A stretch of 22,996 nt of DNA from NCBI GenBank assembly GCA_038209965.1, contig JBBQXF010000075.1, forward strand, positions 1 through 22,996, read 5' to 3'. Below are positions 1-7,726 of this stretch, piece by piece. The position numbers were made by a program, and so were the translations under genes. This stretch comes from JALONO01 sp038209965. Its GTDB lineage: Bacteria; Bacteroidota; Bacteroidia; Cytophagales; Thermoflexibacteraceae. The notes beneath the pieces are model-generated. The model saw only the letters and a program-made list of their open reading frames with translations. It made no database searches and was not told where the DNA came from. Position 1 is the stretch's first letter. Every line of letters begins with the position of its first letter.

Positions 1-269
1 TCCAGTTTCATCAAAGCATCCACGGTTTTGGCGCTGGTCGAGTAGATGTCCACCAACCGCTTGTAGGTGCAAAGTTGAAATTGTTCCCGAGATTTTTTGT
101 TCACGTGTGGCGAGCGCAACACGGTGTACTTTTCCTTCTCGGTGGGCAAAGGAATCGGGCCGCTTACCACAGCCCCGGTAGCCTTTACTGCCTTGACGAT
201 CTTCTCAGCAGACTTGTCCACCAAGCTGTGATCGTAGGACTTTAATTTGATTCTTATTTTCTGATTCAT
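1..269 (-). CDS. rpsJ: 30S ribosomal protein S10 (3' end cut by window edge)
   Basis: S10 is a component of the 30S ribosomal head and also the NusE antitermination factor. The reading frame begins MNQKIRIKLKSYDHSLVDKS and contains GPIPLPTEKEKYTVLRSPHV, the characteristic S10 core and loop region. About 89 codons are visible, and roughly the last dozen residues of a typical 101-residue S10 lie beyond position 1. The ATG at 267-269 gives the standard S10 N-terminus. It is the last gene visible in the str operon (rpsL-rpsG-fusA-rpsJ). It lies 81 nt after the fusA stop codon and is separated from it by a strong hairpin, so its expression depends on readthrough or on a promoter of its own. No Shine-Dalgarno is evident. 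Confidence 0.97.
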   Translation of the reverse strand, partial: MNQKIRIKLKSYDHSLVDKSAEKIVKAVKATGAVVSGPIPLPTEKEKYTVLRSPHVNKKSREQFQLCTYKRLVDIYSTSAKTVDALMKL

Positions 270-304
270 GGAATTGCTCGGATAATAGGTAAACCAACAA
301 AACA

Positions 305-343
305 AAGCCAGTGTAGCTGCCCATTGGCCGGCTACACTGGCTT
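305..343 (-). terminator. Strong hairpin between fusA and rpsJ, terminator-like or attenuator
   Basis: A perfect 13-bp inverted repeat (AAGCCAGTGTAGC at 305-317, GCTACACTGGCTT at 331-343) encloses a 13-nt loop. Read on the minus strand it begins 7 nt after the fusA stop codon and is followed by a T-rich stretch, TTTGTTTTGTTGG when the last stem bases are included. That resembles an intrinsic terminator, but it sits inside an operon. Partial termination, RNA processing or a 3'-end stability role are all possible. Confidence 0.7.
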
Positions 344-350
344 AAAACAT

Positions 351-2480
351 TTAGGACTTTGCTCCTTTAACTTGGGCAATCACCGCATCGGCCATATTTT
401 GTGGTACTTCGGCGTAGTGCGAGAAAGTCAAAGATGCCGAAGCTCGGCCTGAAGAAATGGTGCGCAAATCGGTAACATAGCCAAATAAGGCGGACAAAGG
501 CACATCAGCCTTCACGACTTGGGCGCCACCCTTGGAATCCATGCCTTTCATAATTCCCCGCCGACGGTTCAAATCGCCCGTGACCGGACCAGTGAATTCG
601 TCGGGAGTAATTACCTCGACACTCATGATGGGTTCCAACAACCGGGGCTTACACCTGCGGGCAGACTCTTTGTAGCCTATTTTAGCTGCCAATTCAAATG
701 ACAACGAGTCAGAATCCACATCGTGGAAAGAACCATGAAACAAGCGGACACGCATGGAATCCATCGGATAACCAGCCAACACGCCCGTTTTCATGCCTTC
801 TTCAAAGCCTTTTTGGACTGGGTTGATAAATTCTTTGGGAATCACCCCGCCCACAATGTCATTGACAAATTCCAACCCGAGGTTACCATCAGTGCGCGGC
901 CCAATCTCAAACACGATGTCGGCAAATTTACCGCGTCCACCCGTTTGTTTTTTGTAAACCTCGCGATGTTCGGCAATGGTAGTTGTTAAATGCTCCTTGT
1001 ACGCTACTTGGGGCGCACCTTGGTTCACCTCCACCTTGAATTCGCGACGCATCCGGTCGATGATAATCTCTAGGTGAAGTTCACCCATGCCACGCAATAC
1101 GGTCTGGCCAGTTTCTTGGTCAGTGAAAGACTGCAAGGTAGGATCCTCTTCCAGTAATTTGGACAATGCCAAACCAAGTTTGTCCTGATCGGCCGCTTTC
1201 TTGGGCTCAATCGCATAACCAATCACCGGCTCGGGGAAGGTCATGGATTCAAGCACAATTTTCTTGTCTTCAGTACACAAGGTATCACCAGTTTTGATGT
1301 CCTTGAAACCTACACCTGCACAGATGTCGCCAGCTTCCACCAAATCAATGGGGTTTTGCGTGTTGGCATACATTTGGAACAAGCGAGAAATCCGATCCTT
1401 GTTACCAGTGCGGGTATTGTAAACGTAAGAACCTTTTTCCAGCATACCGGCATATACGCGCATGAAGCACAAGCGGCCCACGAAAGGATCGGTGGCAATT
1501 TTGAAGGCCAAAGCCGTAAATGGCTGATCAGTCCTAGAATAACGAATTTCTTCTTTTTCAGTATCAGGGTTGGTACCAATGGTTGGTGGCAAGTCCATGG
1601 GCGAGGGCAGGTAAGCCGCCACCGCGTCCAACATAGCTTGTACGCCCTTGTTTTTGAACGCCGAACCGCACATTACTGGGAAGAACTTCATATCGATCAC
1701 CGCTTTGCGGATGGCTGCGCGGAGTTCAACTTCAGTAATGGAATCTTGGTCTTCAAAAAATTTCTCCAGCAAGTGATCGTCATATTCAGCCACTGACTCG
1801 ATCAACTTTTGCCGCCATTCGGCCACTTCTTCCTTCATTTCCTCGGGAATCGGCACCTCTTTGTAAGTACGGCCTTTGTCTTGGTCGTTCCAGATGATCC
1901 CTTTGTTGAGGATCAAATCGACTACGCCTTGGAAAGTATCTTCAGCACCGATCGGGATCTGGAGGGGAACTGGCTTGGCGTTCAACTTTTCGGTGATTTC
2001 CCTGATTGACTTAAAGAAGTCAGCTCCGGCCCGATCCATTTTGTTGACGAAACAAATCCTGGGAACTTTGTACTTGTCGGCTTGGCGCCAAACTGTTTCT
2101 GACTGAGGCTCTACCCCCGACACTGCACAAAACAGGGCAACAGCTCCGTCCAGCACCCGCAACGAACGCTCTACCTCTACGGTAAAGTCAACGTGGCCAG
2201 GGGTGTCAATGATGTTGACTTGGTATTGTTTAGTTTCGGCCGTAGGTTCGCCCTGTTCGGTCGGATAACTCCAATAAGTGGTGACCGCAGCAGCCGTAAT
2301 GGTGATGCCGCGCTCCTGCTCTTGTTCCATCCAGTCGGTGGTGGCAGCCCCATCGTGCACTTCACCAATTTTGTGCGTCAAGCCCGTATAATACAGGATG
2401 CGCTCAGTAGTGGTGGTTTTACCAGCATCAATGTGGGCCATGATGCCGATGTTCCGCAAATAATTTAAATCCTTTGCCAC
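351..2480 (-). CDS. fusA: Elongation factor G
   Basis: EF-G is the cytosolic GTPase that drives tRNA-mRNA translocation and, with RRF, ribosome recycling. The protein is 709 residues, normal for EF-G. GTPase motifs are all present: the P-loop AHIDAGKT (residues 15-22), the switch I RGITITAAA (about 57-65), DTPGH (92-96) and NKMD (146-149). Domain IV and the conserved C-terminus (GYPMDSMRVRLFHGSFHDVD, then the ELAAKIGYKE stretch) follow. Between switch I and DTPGH there is a short extra segment around residues 71-84 (SYPTEQGEPTAETK), probably a lineage-specific loop. The gene starts 5 nt after the rpsG stop codon, so the two are co-transcribed and probably translationally coupled. Confidence 0.99.
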   Translation of the reverse strand: MAKDLNYLRNIGIMAHIDAGKTTTTERILYYTGLTHKIGEVHDGAATTDWMEQEQERGITITAAAVTTYWSYPTEQGEPTAETKQYQVNIIDTPGHVDFTVEVERSLRVLDGAVALFCAVSGVEPQSETVWRQADKYKVPRICFVNKMDRAGADFFKSIREITEKLNAKPVPLQIPIGAEDTFQGVVDLILNKGIIWNDQDKGRTYKEVPIPEEMKEEVAEWRQKLIESVAEYDDHLLEKFFEDQDSITEVELRAAIRKAVIDMKFFPVMCGSAFKNKGVQAMLDAVAAYLPSPMDLPPTIGTNPDTEKEEIRYSRTDQPFTALAFKIATDPFVGRLCFMRVYAGMLEKGSYVYNTRTGNKDRISRLFQMYANTQNPIDLVEAGDICAGVGFKDIKTGDTLCTEDKKIVLESMTFPEPVIGYAIEPKKAADQDKLGLALSKLLEEDPTLQSFTDQETGQTVLRGMGELHLEIIIDRMRREFKVEVNQGAPQVAYKEHLTTTIAEHREVYKKQTGGRGKFADIVFEIGPRTDGNLGLEFVNDIVGGVIPKEFINPVQKGFEEGMKTGVLAGYPMDSMRVRLFHGSFHDVDSDSLSFELAAKIGYKESARRCKPRLLEPIMSVEVITPDEFTGPVTGDLNRRRGIMKGMDSKGGAQVVKADVPLSALFGYVTDLRTISSGRASASLTFSHYAEVPQNMADAVIAQVKGAKS

Positions 2481-2485
2481 GTTAA

Positions 2486-2968
2486 TTAAAATCTAAAATG
2501 AGAGAATGCCTTGTTGGCTTCAGCCATACGGTGCGTGTCATCCTTCTTCTTTACAGCGGATCCTTCGCCGCGCGAGGCGGACATGATTTCGCCGGCCAAC
2601 CGATCTACCATGCTTTTTTCGCCGCGCATCCGTGAGTAGCGCACCATCCATTTGATCCCGAGCGAAACCCGGCGATCAGGGCGTACCTCGGTGGGTACTT
2701 GGAAAGTGGCCCCGCCCACGCGGCGGCTGCGCACTTCCACCGCAGGCATGATATTGTTGAGTGCCTTTTTCCAAATTTCCAGGCCAGGGGTCACGTCGCC
2801 TGCTTTTTGCAAACGCTGTTCCACTAATTCCAGTGCGCCGTAGAAAATACCATACGCAACGGATTTTTTGCCCCGTTCCATCAGGTTGTTTACAAACCGA
2901 GTGACCAGTACATCGCTGAACTTGGGGTCGGGCAGGAGGTAACGCTTTTTAGGTTTTGTCTTTCTCAT
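2486..2968 (-). CDS. rpsG: 30S ribosomal protein S7
   Basis: S7 is the primary binding protein of the 3' major domain of 16S rRNA and lies at the tRNA exit side of the 30S subunit. The product is 160 residues (typical 155-160) and starts MRKTKPKKRYLLPDPKFSD. It contains the conserved GGATFQVPTEVRPDRR stretch and ends in the basic EANKAFSHFRF tail. It is the second gene of the str operon, 29 nt after rpsL and 5 nt before fusA. The upstream region is A-rich with no Shine-Dalgarno, as is usual in Bacteroidota. Confidence 0.98.
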   Translation of the reverse strand: MRKTKPKKRYLLPDPKFSDVLVTRFVNNLMERGKKSVAYGIFYGALELVEQRLQKAGDVTPGLEIWKKALNNIMPAVEVRSRRVGGATFQVPTEVRPDRRVSLGIKWMVRYSRMRGEKSMVDRLAGEIMSASRGEGSAVKKKDDTHRMAEANKAFSHFRF

Positions 2969-2997
2969 GTTGCTTCTTCAGTTTTCCGCTTTGACGA

Positions 2998-3429
2998 TTA
3001 TTTCTTTTTAGCGGGAGGTGCCCCTTTGCCGCCTTTGCCCACTGGTACTGGTTGGCCCGGTTTGGGTCGTTTCGCACCGTATTTGGAGCGTCTTTGCTTC
3101 CGCCCATTTACACCAGAGGTGTCCAGAGCGCCGCGCACAATGTGATAGCGAACGCCCGGCAAATCTTTTACCCTGCCGCCACGGATGAGCACAATGGAGT
3201 GCTCCTGTAGATTGTGTCCCTCGCCAGGGATGTATGCAATCACCTCGAGATTGTTCGAGAGACGCACTTTTGCGACTTTGCGCATGGCAGAGTTGGGCTT
3301 TTTAGGTGTAGTTGTATACACCCTGGTGCATACCCCACGCTTCTGGGGGCATGAATCCAAAGCCGGGGACTTTGACTTGTAAGCCAATTTTTCGCGTCCC
3401 TTGCGTACTAACTGTTGAATAGTAGGCAT
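2998..3429 (-). CDS. rpsL: 30S ribosomal protein S12
   Basis: S12 sits at the decoding centre and controls fidelity. The frame starts MPTIQQLVRKGREKLAYKSK and has both hallmark loops: TTPKKPNSAMRKVAK and GRVKDLPGVRYH. The lysines at the classical streptomycin-resistance positions, in the KKPNS and GRVKDLPG contexts, are the wild-type residues. At 143 residues it is longer than E. coli S12 (124). The excess is a Lys/Pro/Gly-rich C-terminal tail (KPGQPVPVGKGGKGAPPAKKK region). First gene of the str operon here, with a Bacteroidetes-type promoter candidate just upstream. Confidence 0.98.
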   Translation of the reverse strand: MPTIQQLVRKGREKLAYKSKSPALDSCPQKRGVCTRVYTTTPKKPNSAMRKVAKVRLSNNLEVIAYIPGEGHNLQEHSIVLIRGGRVKDLPGVRYHIVRGALDTSGVNGRKQRRSKYGAKRPKPGQPVPVGKGGKGAPPAKKK

Positions 3430-3470
3430 TTAGCTTGTTTTATAATGGTGCTATCTAAAAATTTGAGACG

Positions 3471-3501
3471 CGAAATTAAGCAACGTTTGGGTGATTGCCA
3501 A
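3471..3501 (-). promoter_or_regulatory. Candidate str-operon promoter upstream of rpsL
   Basis: Minus-strand TTG at 3499-3501 and TAATTTCG at 3471-3478 are separated by exactly 20 nt. This matches the Bacteroidetes sigma-ABfr pattern TTG-N19-21-TAnnTTTG except for one base in the -7 element. It lies about 40 nt upstream of the rpsL ATG. Confidence 0.5.
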
Positions 3502-3529
3502 GCAAAGGGCATTTATTTTTGCGGAATGG

Positions 3530-3560
3530 TTGGAAGTTTAATATTGGTGTCCTACTTTTG
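3530..3560 (+). promoter_or_regulatory. Promoter of tRNA-Pro(GGG)
   Basis: TTG at 3530-3532, a 20-nt spacer, and TACTTTTG at 3553-3560 match the Bacteroidetes -33/-7 consensus exactly. The tRNA gene begins 12 nt after the -7 element, so transcription would start only a few bases upstream of the mature 5' end. Confidence 0.8.
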
Positions 3561-3571
3561 CACCCATAATT

Positions 3572-3645
3572 CGGGGCGTAGCGCAGTCCGGTAGCGTACC
3601 AGCATGGGGTGCTGGTGGTCGCAAGTTCGAATCTTGTCGCCCCGA
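3572..3645 (+). tRNA. tRNA-Pro (anticodon GGG)
   Basis: A 74-nt cloverleaf. The 7-bp acceptor CGGGGCG/CGCCCCG carries discriminator A. The D arm is GCGC...GCGT. The anticodon stem CCAGC/GCTGG holds loop ATGGGGT, with anticodon GGG at 3606-3608. The T arm GCAAG/CTTGT has loop TTCGAAT. CCA is not encoded and would be added post-transcriptionally. It reads CCC and CCU codons. It is divergent from the str operon and has its own promoter. Confidence 0.97.
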
Positions 3646-3664
3646 CTCAAAATTGGTTCTCGTG

Positions 3665-3690
3665 TCCGGTAAAGTGGTTCAATTACCGGA
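3665..3690 (+). other. Hairpin downstream of tRNA-Pro
   Basis: An 8-bp inverted repeat, TCCGGTAA (3665-3672) with TTACCGGA (3683-3690), encloses a 10-nt loop 19 nt after the tRNA. No T-run follows, so it is probably a processing or attenuation structure preceding the second hairpin. Confidence 0.45.
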
Positions 3691-3698
3691 ACAGTGTT

Positions 3699-3734
3699 AA
3701 CGGTAAGCCCTCAACGAGGTCTTACCGTTTGTAT
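3699..3734 (+). terminator. Probable terminator of tRNA-Pro transcript
   Basis: A perfect 9-bp inverted repeat, AACGGTAAG (3699-3707) with CTTACCGTT (3721-3729), is followed by TGTATTTTAG. The T-tract is interrupted, so termination strength is uncertain. Confidence 0.5.
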
Positions 3735-3994
3735 TTTAGTGGATTACAACCGGAAACTAAAGTTGTTTACAATCTGCGCACGGCCGGAAGTGCTTACTCA
3801 CACGAAAAAACTAATCAAAAGCGTGATTTTATAGTGACACGCTGCTTTTTCGCCTAAAATGAAACTGTTCTGGGGAAAACAATTATTTAACTAAGGTGCC
3901 CTTCCTCGTTTTGTGATTTCTTGCGGAGAAAACCACCTTATTAGAAACTGCGCCACTATTGGCGCTGTCCAAACGTTATTTCTTGTGGGTTTTT
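3735..3994. other. Intergenic region between tRNA-Pro terminator and brp/blh-like gene
   Basis: No gene is recognisable. A short reading frame on the plus strand overlaps the tRNA and has no family signature. A 6-bp inverted repeat (AGCGTG 3820-3825, CACGCT 3838-3843) followed by GCTTTTT may be a further weak terminator. No clear TAnnTTTG promoter was found for the downstream gene. Confidence 0.4.
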
Positions 3995-4900
3995 ATGGAC
4001 AACGTAAAATTTAAAAGCAACATAGTGAATAAAAAGCCAATAATTGCGATTGAAATTTATGCCTTGCTGGCCACCGTATTGCTGGTGATCGTCAATTTCA
4101 CTTCCCCTCGGCTGATCCTACTGATATCACCCTATCTGTTGCTGGTGGGTATGGCTTTCCCGGGCATTCCCCACGGGGCCATTGACCACCACTTGGACAC
4201 TCAACACCAGGCCCAAAAATATTTTCTTTACACTTTCATTCTCAAGTATTTATCCATCATGGCGATGGTTTTTTTGATCTGGTGGTTAAACCCCTTACTG
4301 GGCTTGGCCCTGTTTATTGCCTACTCAGCTTGGCACTTTGGCGAGACTGACTTTCGTCGGTTGAATTCGTTTCACCCATTATCGGCCTTTCTGGGTGGAC
4401 TCTCCCTGCTCACTTTCATCCTAAGTTCACACCCCGATGAATTTGTCACTTACCTATTCCTGTTTGGCATTGTTCCGACCAAAACCCTCCCCGATTGGTT
4501 CTTGGTCCCGGCAGTTTTATCCTTTGTTGCTTTCGGTTTTATCGGGCTGTTGAATGTAAAAGATAAATGGGTTGAATTTATCTGCATCCTATTGGTTCTT
4601 CTGTTGGGTACTCAACTGCCGCTTTTGCTCGCTTTTGGCTGCTATTTTATTTTAATCCACAGTTTGACTGGCTGGCGCGACATTAGAAATGGTTTAAAAA
4701 CCAATGACCAGCGGTTATTTTTCCAAGCACTGCCTTTTTCTTTGGGGGCTTTTGTCTTTTTTGCCGGTTTTATCTGGATTTCCAATGATCAACATTACTT
4801 GCCCCAACAATATATTCCCTCCTTTTTCATTGGCTTATCCTGCATAAGCGCGCCCCATGTGTTGTTTATGTCCAAGTTTTACCGAGCGCTAACTAGTTGA
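3995..4900 (+). CDS. blh: Brp/Blh-family beta-carotene 15,15'-dioxygenase (retinal-forming)
   Basis: Members of this integral membrane family cleave beta-carotene to retinal, usually to supply microbial rhodopsins. The 301-residue product is strongly hydrophobic, with about eight or more membrane segments. It carries the family's histidine motifs: GIPHGAIDHHL (His60, Asp64, His65/66), YSAWHFGETD (His114), a LIHSLTGWRD motif near residue 225, and SAPHVLFMSK near the C-terminus. These histidines are expected to bind the catalytic iron. I chose ATG 3995; an in-frame ATG at 3959 would add 12 residues that look like untranslated sequence. No rhodopsin or carotenoid biosynthesis gene lies in the window, so its partner must be elsewhere. 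Family assignment is confident; enzymatic activity is inferred. Confidence 0.85.
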   Translation: MDNVKFKSNIVNKKPIIAIEIYALLATVLLVIVNFTSPRLILLISPYLLLVGMAFPGIPHGAIDHHLDTQHQAQKYFLYTFILKYLSIMAMVFLIWWLNPLLGLALFIAYSAWHFGETDFRRLNSFHPLSAFLGGLSLLTFILSSHPDEFVTYLFLFGIVPTKTLPDWFLVPAVLSFVAFGFIGLLNVKDKWVEFICILLVLLLGTQLPLLLAFGCYFILIHSLTGWRDIRNGLKTNDQRLFFQALPFSLGAFVFFAGFIWISNDQHYLPQQYIPSFFIGLSCISAPHVLFMSKFYRALTS

Positions 4901-5213
4901 GTGGACGGAAATTTGCAAAGACCAAAGTCGTATTTTTTCTGGTGGTTTTGCGGTTTACTCGCACGAAAGTAAGAAATTACGCTCAGCAATCATCCCTGCA
5001 ATGTTGGGCCAAGTGCCCTTGAGCCCAGCGGCGGGCTTGCCATCCAGGGGCCAGTGACAGCCCCACTTTAATCCGGGCCGAAGCAATGGCGGCAATTGGG
5101 CGAGGCATGAATATGCACACCACTCGAGAAACACGCGAAATCCTGTTGGGATTGTCAACGTCGGCCCCTTTGCCCAAAATTCGGGACGCTGAGGATTCGT
5201 GCCCCCATTTGCC
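4901..5213. other. Intergenic region before VF530 gene
   Basis: There is no gene I can recognise. Two minus-strand frames stay open here (about 4955-5158 and 4983-5594), but they overlap the VF530 gene or lack family features. I see no strong hairpin or repeat. Confidence 0.4.
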
Positions 5214-5221
5214 TATCTTTG
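5214..5221 (+). promoter_or_regulatory. -7 element upstream of VF530 gene
   Basis: TATCTTTG is an exact TAnnTTTG match 54 nt upstream of the ATG. No TTG lies at the expected -33 distance, so only half of the promoter is supported. Confidence 0.4.
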
Positions 5222-5274
5222 TCCCAATGGCAGCAAACCACGGCAATTGCGCCCGCTTGGAGAACTCTACAATT

Positions 5275-5499
5275 ATGGCAAATCCACAACCCAACAATCC
5301 TTTGCACGGGGTAAAACTGGAAATGATCCTGCAACATTTGGTAGAACGGCATGGCTGGGAAACCTTGGGCCGGGCGATCACGATCCGCTGTTTCCAGCAT
5401 GAGCCCAGCATTAAATCTAGCTTGGCTTTTTTGCGCAAAACGCCCTGGGCCCGCCAGAAGGTGGAACAATTGTATTTGGAGAGCTTGGCCGAGCAGTAG
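5275..5499 (+). CDS. VF530-family (DUF2132) small DNA-binding protein
   Basis: The 74-residue product contains NNPLHGVKLEMIL, a GWETLGRAITIRCF stretch and SLAFLRKTPWARQKVE, the near-invariant blocks of the VF530 family. Members of that family form a compact helical fold described as DNA-binding, and their cellular role is not established. ATG 5275 was chosen because the conserved domain begins right there; the open frame extends upstream to 5086 but that part has no family similarity. It converges on the GHMP kinase gene, with only 12 nt between the two stop codons. Confidence 0.85.
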   Translation: MANPQPNNPLHGVKLEMILQHLVERHGWETLGRAITIRCFQHEPSIKSSLAFLRKTPWARQKVEQLYLESLAEQ

Positions 5500-5511
5500 G
5501 CCCGCCACGGC

Positions 5512-6858
5512 TCACTCAAAGAAAACCACTGGCCCGTATTTGGCCGAATATTCACGGTGGATGGCCCGGGCAGTGTCCAGCCCCCGTTCCCCATAACACA
5601 TCACACACACCGTGCCCCCACTTCCCCCGCCGGTGATCTTGGCCCCGAACACTCCTTGGCCAGCGCGTTGCCGCACCATGTCGACCAACTCGTCGGTTTG
5701 AGGATTCCCCAGCCCGCAATCGGTGTAGCTCTGGTGCGACTGGTACATCAACTGGCCCAGTTTGGCCAACACCGAGTCCTCATTGGCAGGCACTTGGCCG
5801 ATCTGGGCCAGCAAATTGGCAAATTCCCCTGTCCGGAAATTTTCGTACACCGGGTGGCGGGTGGCGGCCAGCACTGGATAGGCCACGGTCGGCTCCACTT
5901 GCGTCACTTGGTCAATGGTATCGTCAAAAGTTTGTTTAAAAAGCTTACCACCCATTTTTTCGGGCAAAAAAGCGCCGTACGTTTTGGCAAACAAGGCCGG
6001 GGCGATGTTGGCCAAATAGCCGCCGTAGGGCAGGCGATCGGGTTGTTGGGCATAACTGGCCGCGGTCAGGTAGGGTGCGGGCAAGCGGTGATACACATGG
6101 GCAATGAGCGAGTAGCCCATGAAGGCCGCAGTGCGCACTTGGCCGTAAGAAGCCCCGCCCACTGCATGGCGCACCCCGCTATCGATCCCCACAAAACGTA
6201 GCCCGGGCGGCAGCCTGACCAAGGGCTGGAGTTGATCCGGTTGGCAGCGGATGGGCAGGAGCTGATCCCGCTGCCCAAAATAGGCCGCCAACTGATCCAT
6301 CAGACCGCACGGCGCTCCTACCACCAGGTTTTCCACTTTTTGGGCCAGCACCGGCAAGGACGTGCCCGGAAAATCAAGGCCAAAAGCCAATTGGAGGGCT
6401 TTGAGCGTGGCTACCTCCAGCGATGCCGACGAGGAAACCCCTTTCCCCAGCGGCACTTGTGAATCGATCAGCAGATCCATGCCTGTGCAGCGAATGCCCA
6501 TTTCGTGCTGCAACACCAGCAAGCACCCGACTGCATACGCGGCCCAGTCCCCACCCGGGAGCTGGCCAAACTGGGCCCGGGCGTGGGCGTAGTTGACTCG
6601 GCCCTGCCATTGCAACTCGTCATAGTGGGCAAAGAACTTCGGGTTGCCCACTTGGGGCACACGGGTGATCGCCCGGATGCGTCCGTCGGTGCGCGGGGCC
6701 AACCAAACGGTGGTTTGCTCGCGCAGGGGCATTTGCAGCACCAAGGAACCAGAGTAGTCGGCAATGCCCCCCATGACATCCAACCGGCCCGGGGCCGAAG
6801 CAAAGAAGACTGGGGTTGGATTGTCGGGAAAATAATCAAGGAAAAGTGAACTGGCCAT
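5512..6858 (-). CDS. GHMP kinase, L-arabinokinase/galactokinase-like
   Basis: GHMP kinases phosphorylate small metabolites such as sugars at the C1 hydroxyl. The 448-residue product has a sugar-binding N-terminal motif SAPGRLDVMGGIADYSGSLV (residues 21-40), the ATP-binding motif VPLGKGVSSSASLE (135-148), CGLMDQ, a GIDSGVRHAVGG segment, and the C-terminal glycine-rich motif GAKITGGGSGGTVCVM. APGRLDVMGGIADYSG in place of the galactokinase APGRVNLIGEHTDY motif is what plant L-arabinokinase (ARA1-type) domains show, as I recall. That makes L-arabinose, or another monosaccharide lacking the galactose C6 group, a better substrate guess than galactose. No pathway genes such as a nucleotidyltransferase or epimerase adjoin it. 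ATG 6858 gives a sensible N-terminus; no clear promoter was found. Confidence 0.85.
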   Translation of the reverse strand: MASSLFLDYFPDNPTPVFFASAPGRLDVMGGIADYSGSLVLQMPLREQTTVWLAPRTDGRIRAITRVPQVGNPKFFAHYDELQWQGRVNYAHARAQFGQLPGGDWAAYAVGCLLVLQHEMGIRCTGMDLLIDSQVPLGKGVSSSASLEVATLKALQLAFGLDFPGTSLPVLAQKVENLVVGAPCGLMDQLAAYFGQRDQLLPIRCQPDQLQPLVRLPPGLRFVGIDSGVRHAVGGASYGQVRTAAFMGYSLIAHVYHRLPAPYLTAASYAQQPDRLPYGGYLANIAPALFAKTYGAFLPEKMGGKLFKQTFDDTIDQVTQVEPTVAYPVLAATRHPVYENFRTGEFANLLAQIGQVPANEDSVLAKLGQLMYQSHQSYTDCGLGNPQTDELVDMVRQRAGQGVFGAKITGGGSGGTVCVMCYGERGLDTARAIHREYSAKYGPVVFFE

Positions 6859-6998
6859 GCAGGGGCGGAAGTTGGATCAGCCCGAAAGGTAATCGTTTTT
6901 GCCAAATTCTGGCGCCAGTTGGTTATTCTGCGGCCCCCATTCCAAAATCTTGGTTCTCCTTTACCGATCATTCCATCTTTTCATGTTTCAAAACCAAA

Positions 6999-7031
6999 AA
7001 CCCCCAGGGATTTTTTAAATCCTTGGGGGTT
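6999..7031 (-). terminator. Terminator of rplU-rpmA operon
   Basis: AACCCCCAGGGAT (6999-7011, plus sense) pairs with ATCCTTGGGGGTT (7019-7031), with one G-T pair. On the minus strand the stem is followed by TTTGGTTTTG, 22 nt downstream of the rpmA stop codon. On the plus strand it has no well-placed T-run. Confidence 0.8.
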
Positions 7032-7052
7032 AACATTTGAGGATTGACCTAT

Positions 7053-7316
7053 CTAGGCTACCGCAGGCTGGACAATCGATACAAACGAACGCTTGTCGTG
7101 GCCGCGCCGAAATTCCACCACCCCGTCTATCAAAGCGAACAGGGTGTGGTCTTTGCCCAAACCGACGTTTTTGCCGGGGTGGTGCACAGTGCCGCGCTGC
7201 CGCACAATGATGTTGCCGGCAATGGCCGCTTGGCCGCCGAAAATTTTCACGCCTAGGCGTTTGCTATGGGATTCCCGACCGTTTCTGGAACTACCCGCAC
7301 CTTTTTTGTGTGCCAT
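7053..7316 (-). CDS. rpmA: 50S ribosomal protein L27
   Basis: L27 lies near the peptidyl transferase centre, with its N-terminal tail reaching the tRNA acceptor ends. The 87-residue product starts MAHKKGAGSSRNGRESHSKR, the standard L27 N-terminus, without the extra cleavable leader seen in Firmicutes. It continues with LGVKIFGGQAAIAGNIIVRQ and a GTVHHPGKNVGLGKDHTLFA core. Second gene of the rplU-rpmA operon, 68 nt after rplU, and followed by a strong terminator. Confidence 0.98.
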   Translation of the reverse strand: MAHKKGAGSSRNGRESHSKRLGVKIFGGQAAIAGNIIVRQRGTVHHPGKNVGLGKDHTLFALIDGVVEFRRGHDKRSFVSIVQPAVA

Positions 7317-7384
7317 TGTATTGAGGGTTTTGAGTTTTTGTTGGAACTAACTACTGAACAGGAAATGAATCTGGGGCACTATGC

Positions 7385-7699
7385 CTAGGCATTGATGCTC
7401 TCGATCATTACTTTGGTAAACTGCTGACGGTGGCCATTCTTCTTCACATAGCCCTTGCGGCGCTTCTTTTTGAAGATGATCACTTTCTGGCCTTGCACAT
7501 GGGCAAGCACCTTACCTGTTACGGTCGCACCCGGGATAGTCGGGATTCCAACGTTGACGGTGCCGTCGTTGTCCAACAGGAGCACTTTGTCAAAAGTGAC
7601 ACTGTCTCCCTCTTGGGTTCCCACCAAATGATGGGCGTAAACGAAGCGGTCTTGTTCTACCTTGAACTGTTGTCCGGCGATTTCTACAATTGCGTACAT
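7385..7699 (-). CDS. rplU: 50S ribosomal protein L21
   Basis: L21 binds 23S rRNA in the 50S subunit. The 104-residue product begins MYAIVEIAGQQFKVEQ and ends with the basic FKKKRRKGYVKKNGHRQQFT motif that binds rRNA. Length and start match the family. It is the first gene of the operon with rpmA, has an excellent promoter 28 nt upstream, and has an A-rich leader without a Shine-Dalgarno. Confidence 0.98.
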   Translation of the reverse strand: MYAIVEIAGQQFKVEQDRFVYAHHLVGTQEGDSVTFDKVLLLDNDGTVNVGIPTIPGATVTGKVLAHVQGQKVIIFKKKRRKGYVKKNGHRQQFTKVMIESINA

Positions 7700-7726
7700 T
7701 CTAACTTTGTTTTAAGAAAAAGTCCG

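Noticed and set aside
3609..3857. A short plus-strand frame overlapping tRNA-Pro and its hairpins
   Set aside because: It begins inside the tRNA and reads through two stem-loops; no coding signature.
4955..5594. Minus-strand frames of 67 and 203 codons between the blh-like and GHMP kinase genes
   Set aside because: They overlap the VF530 gene and its convergent neighbour, and I recognise no domain; kept as unexplained intergenic sequence.
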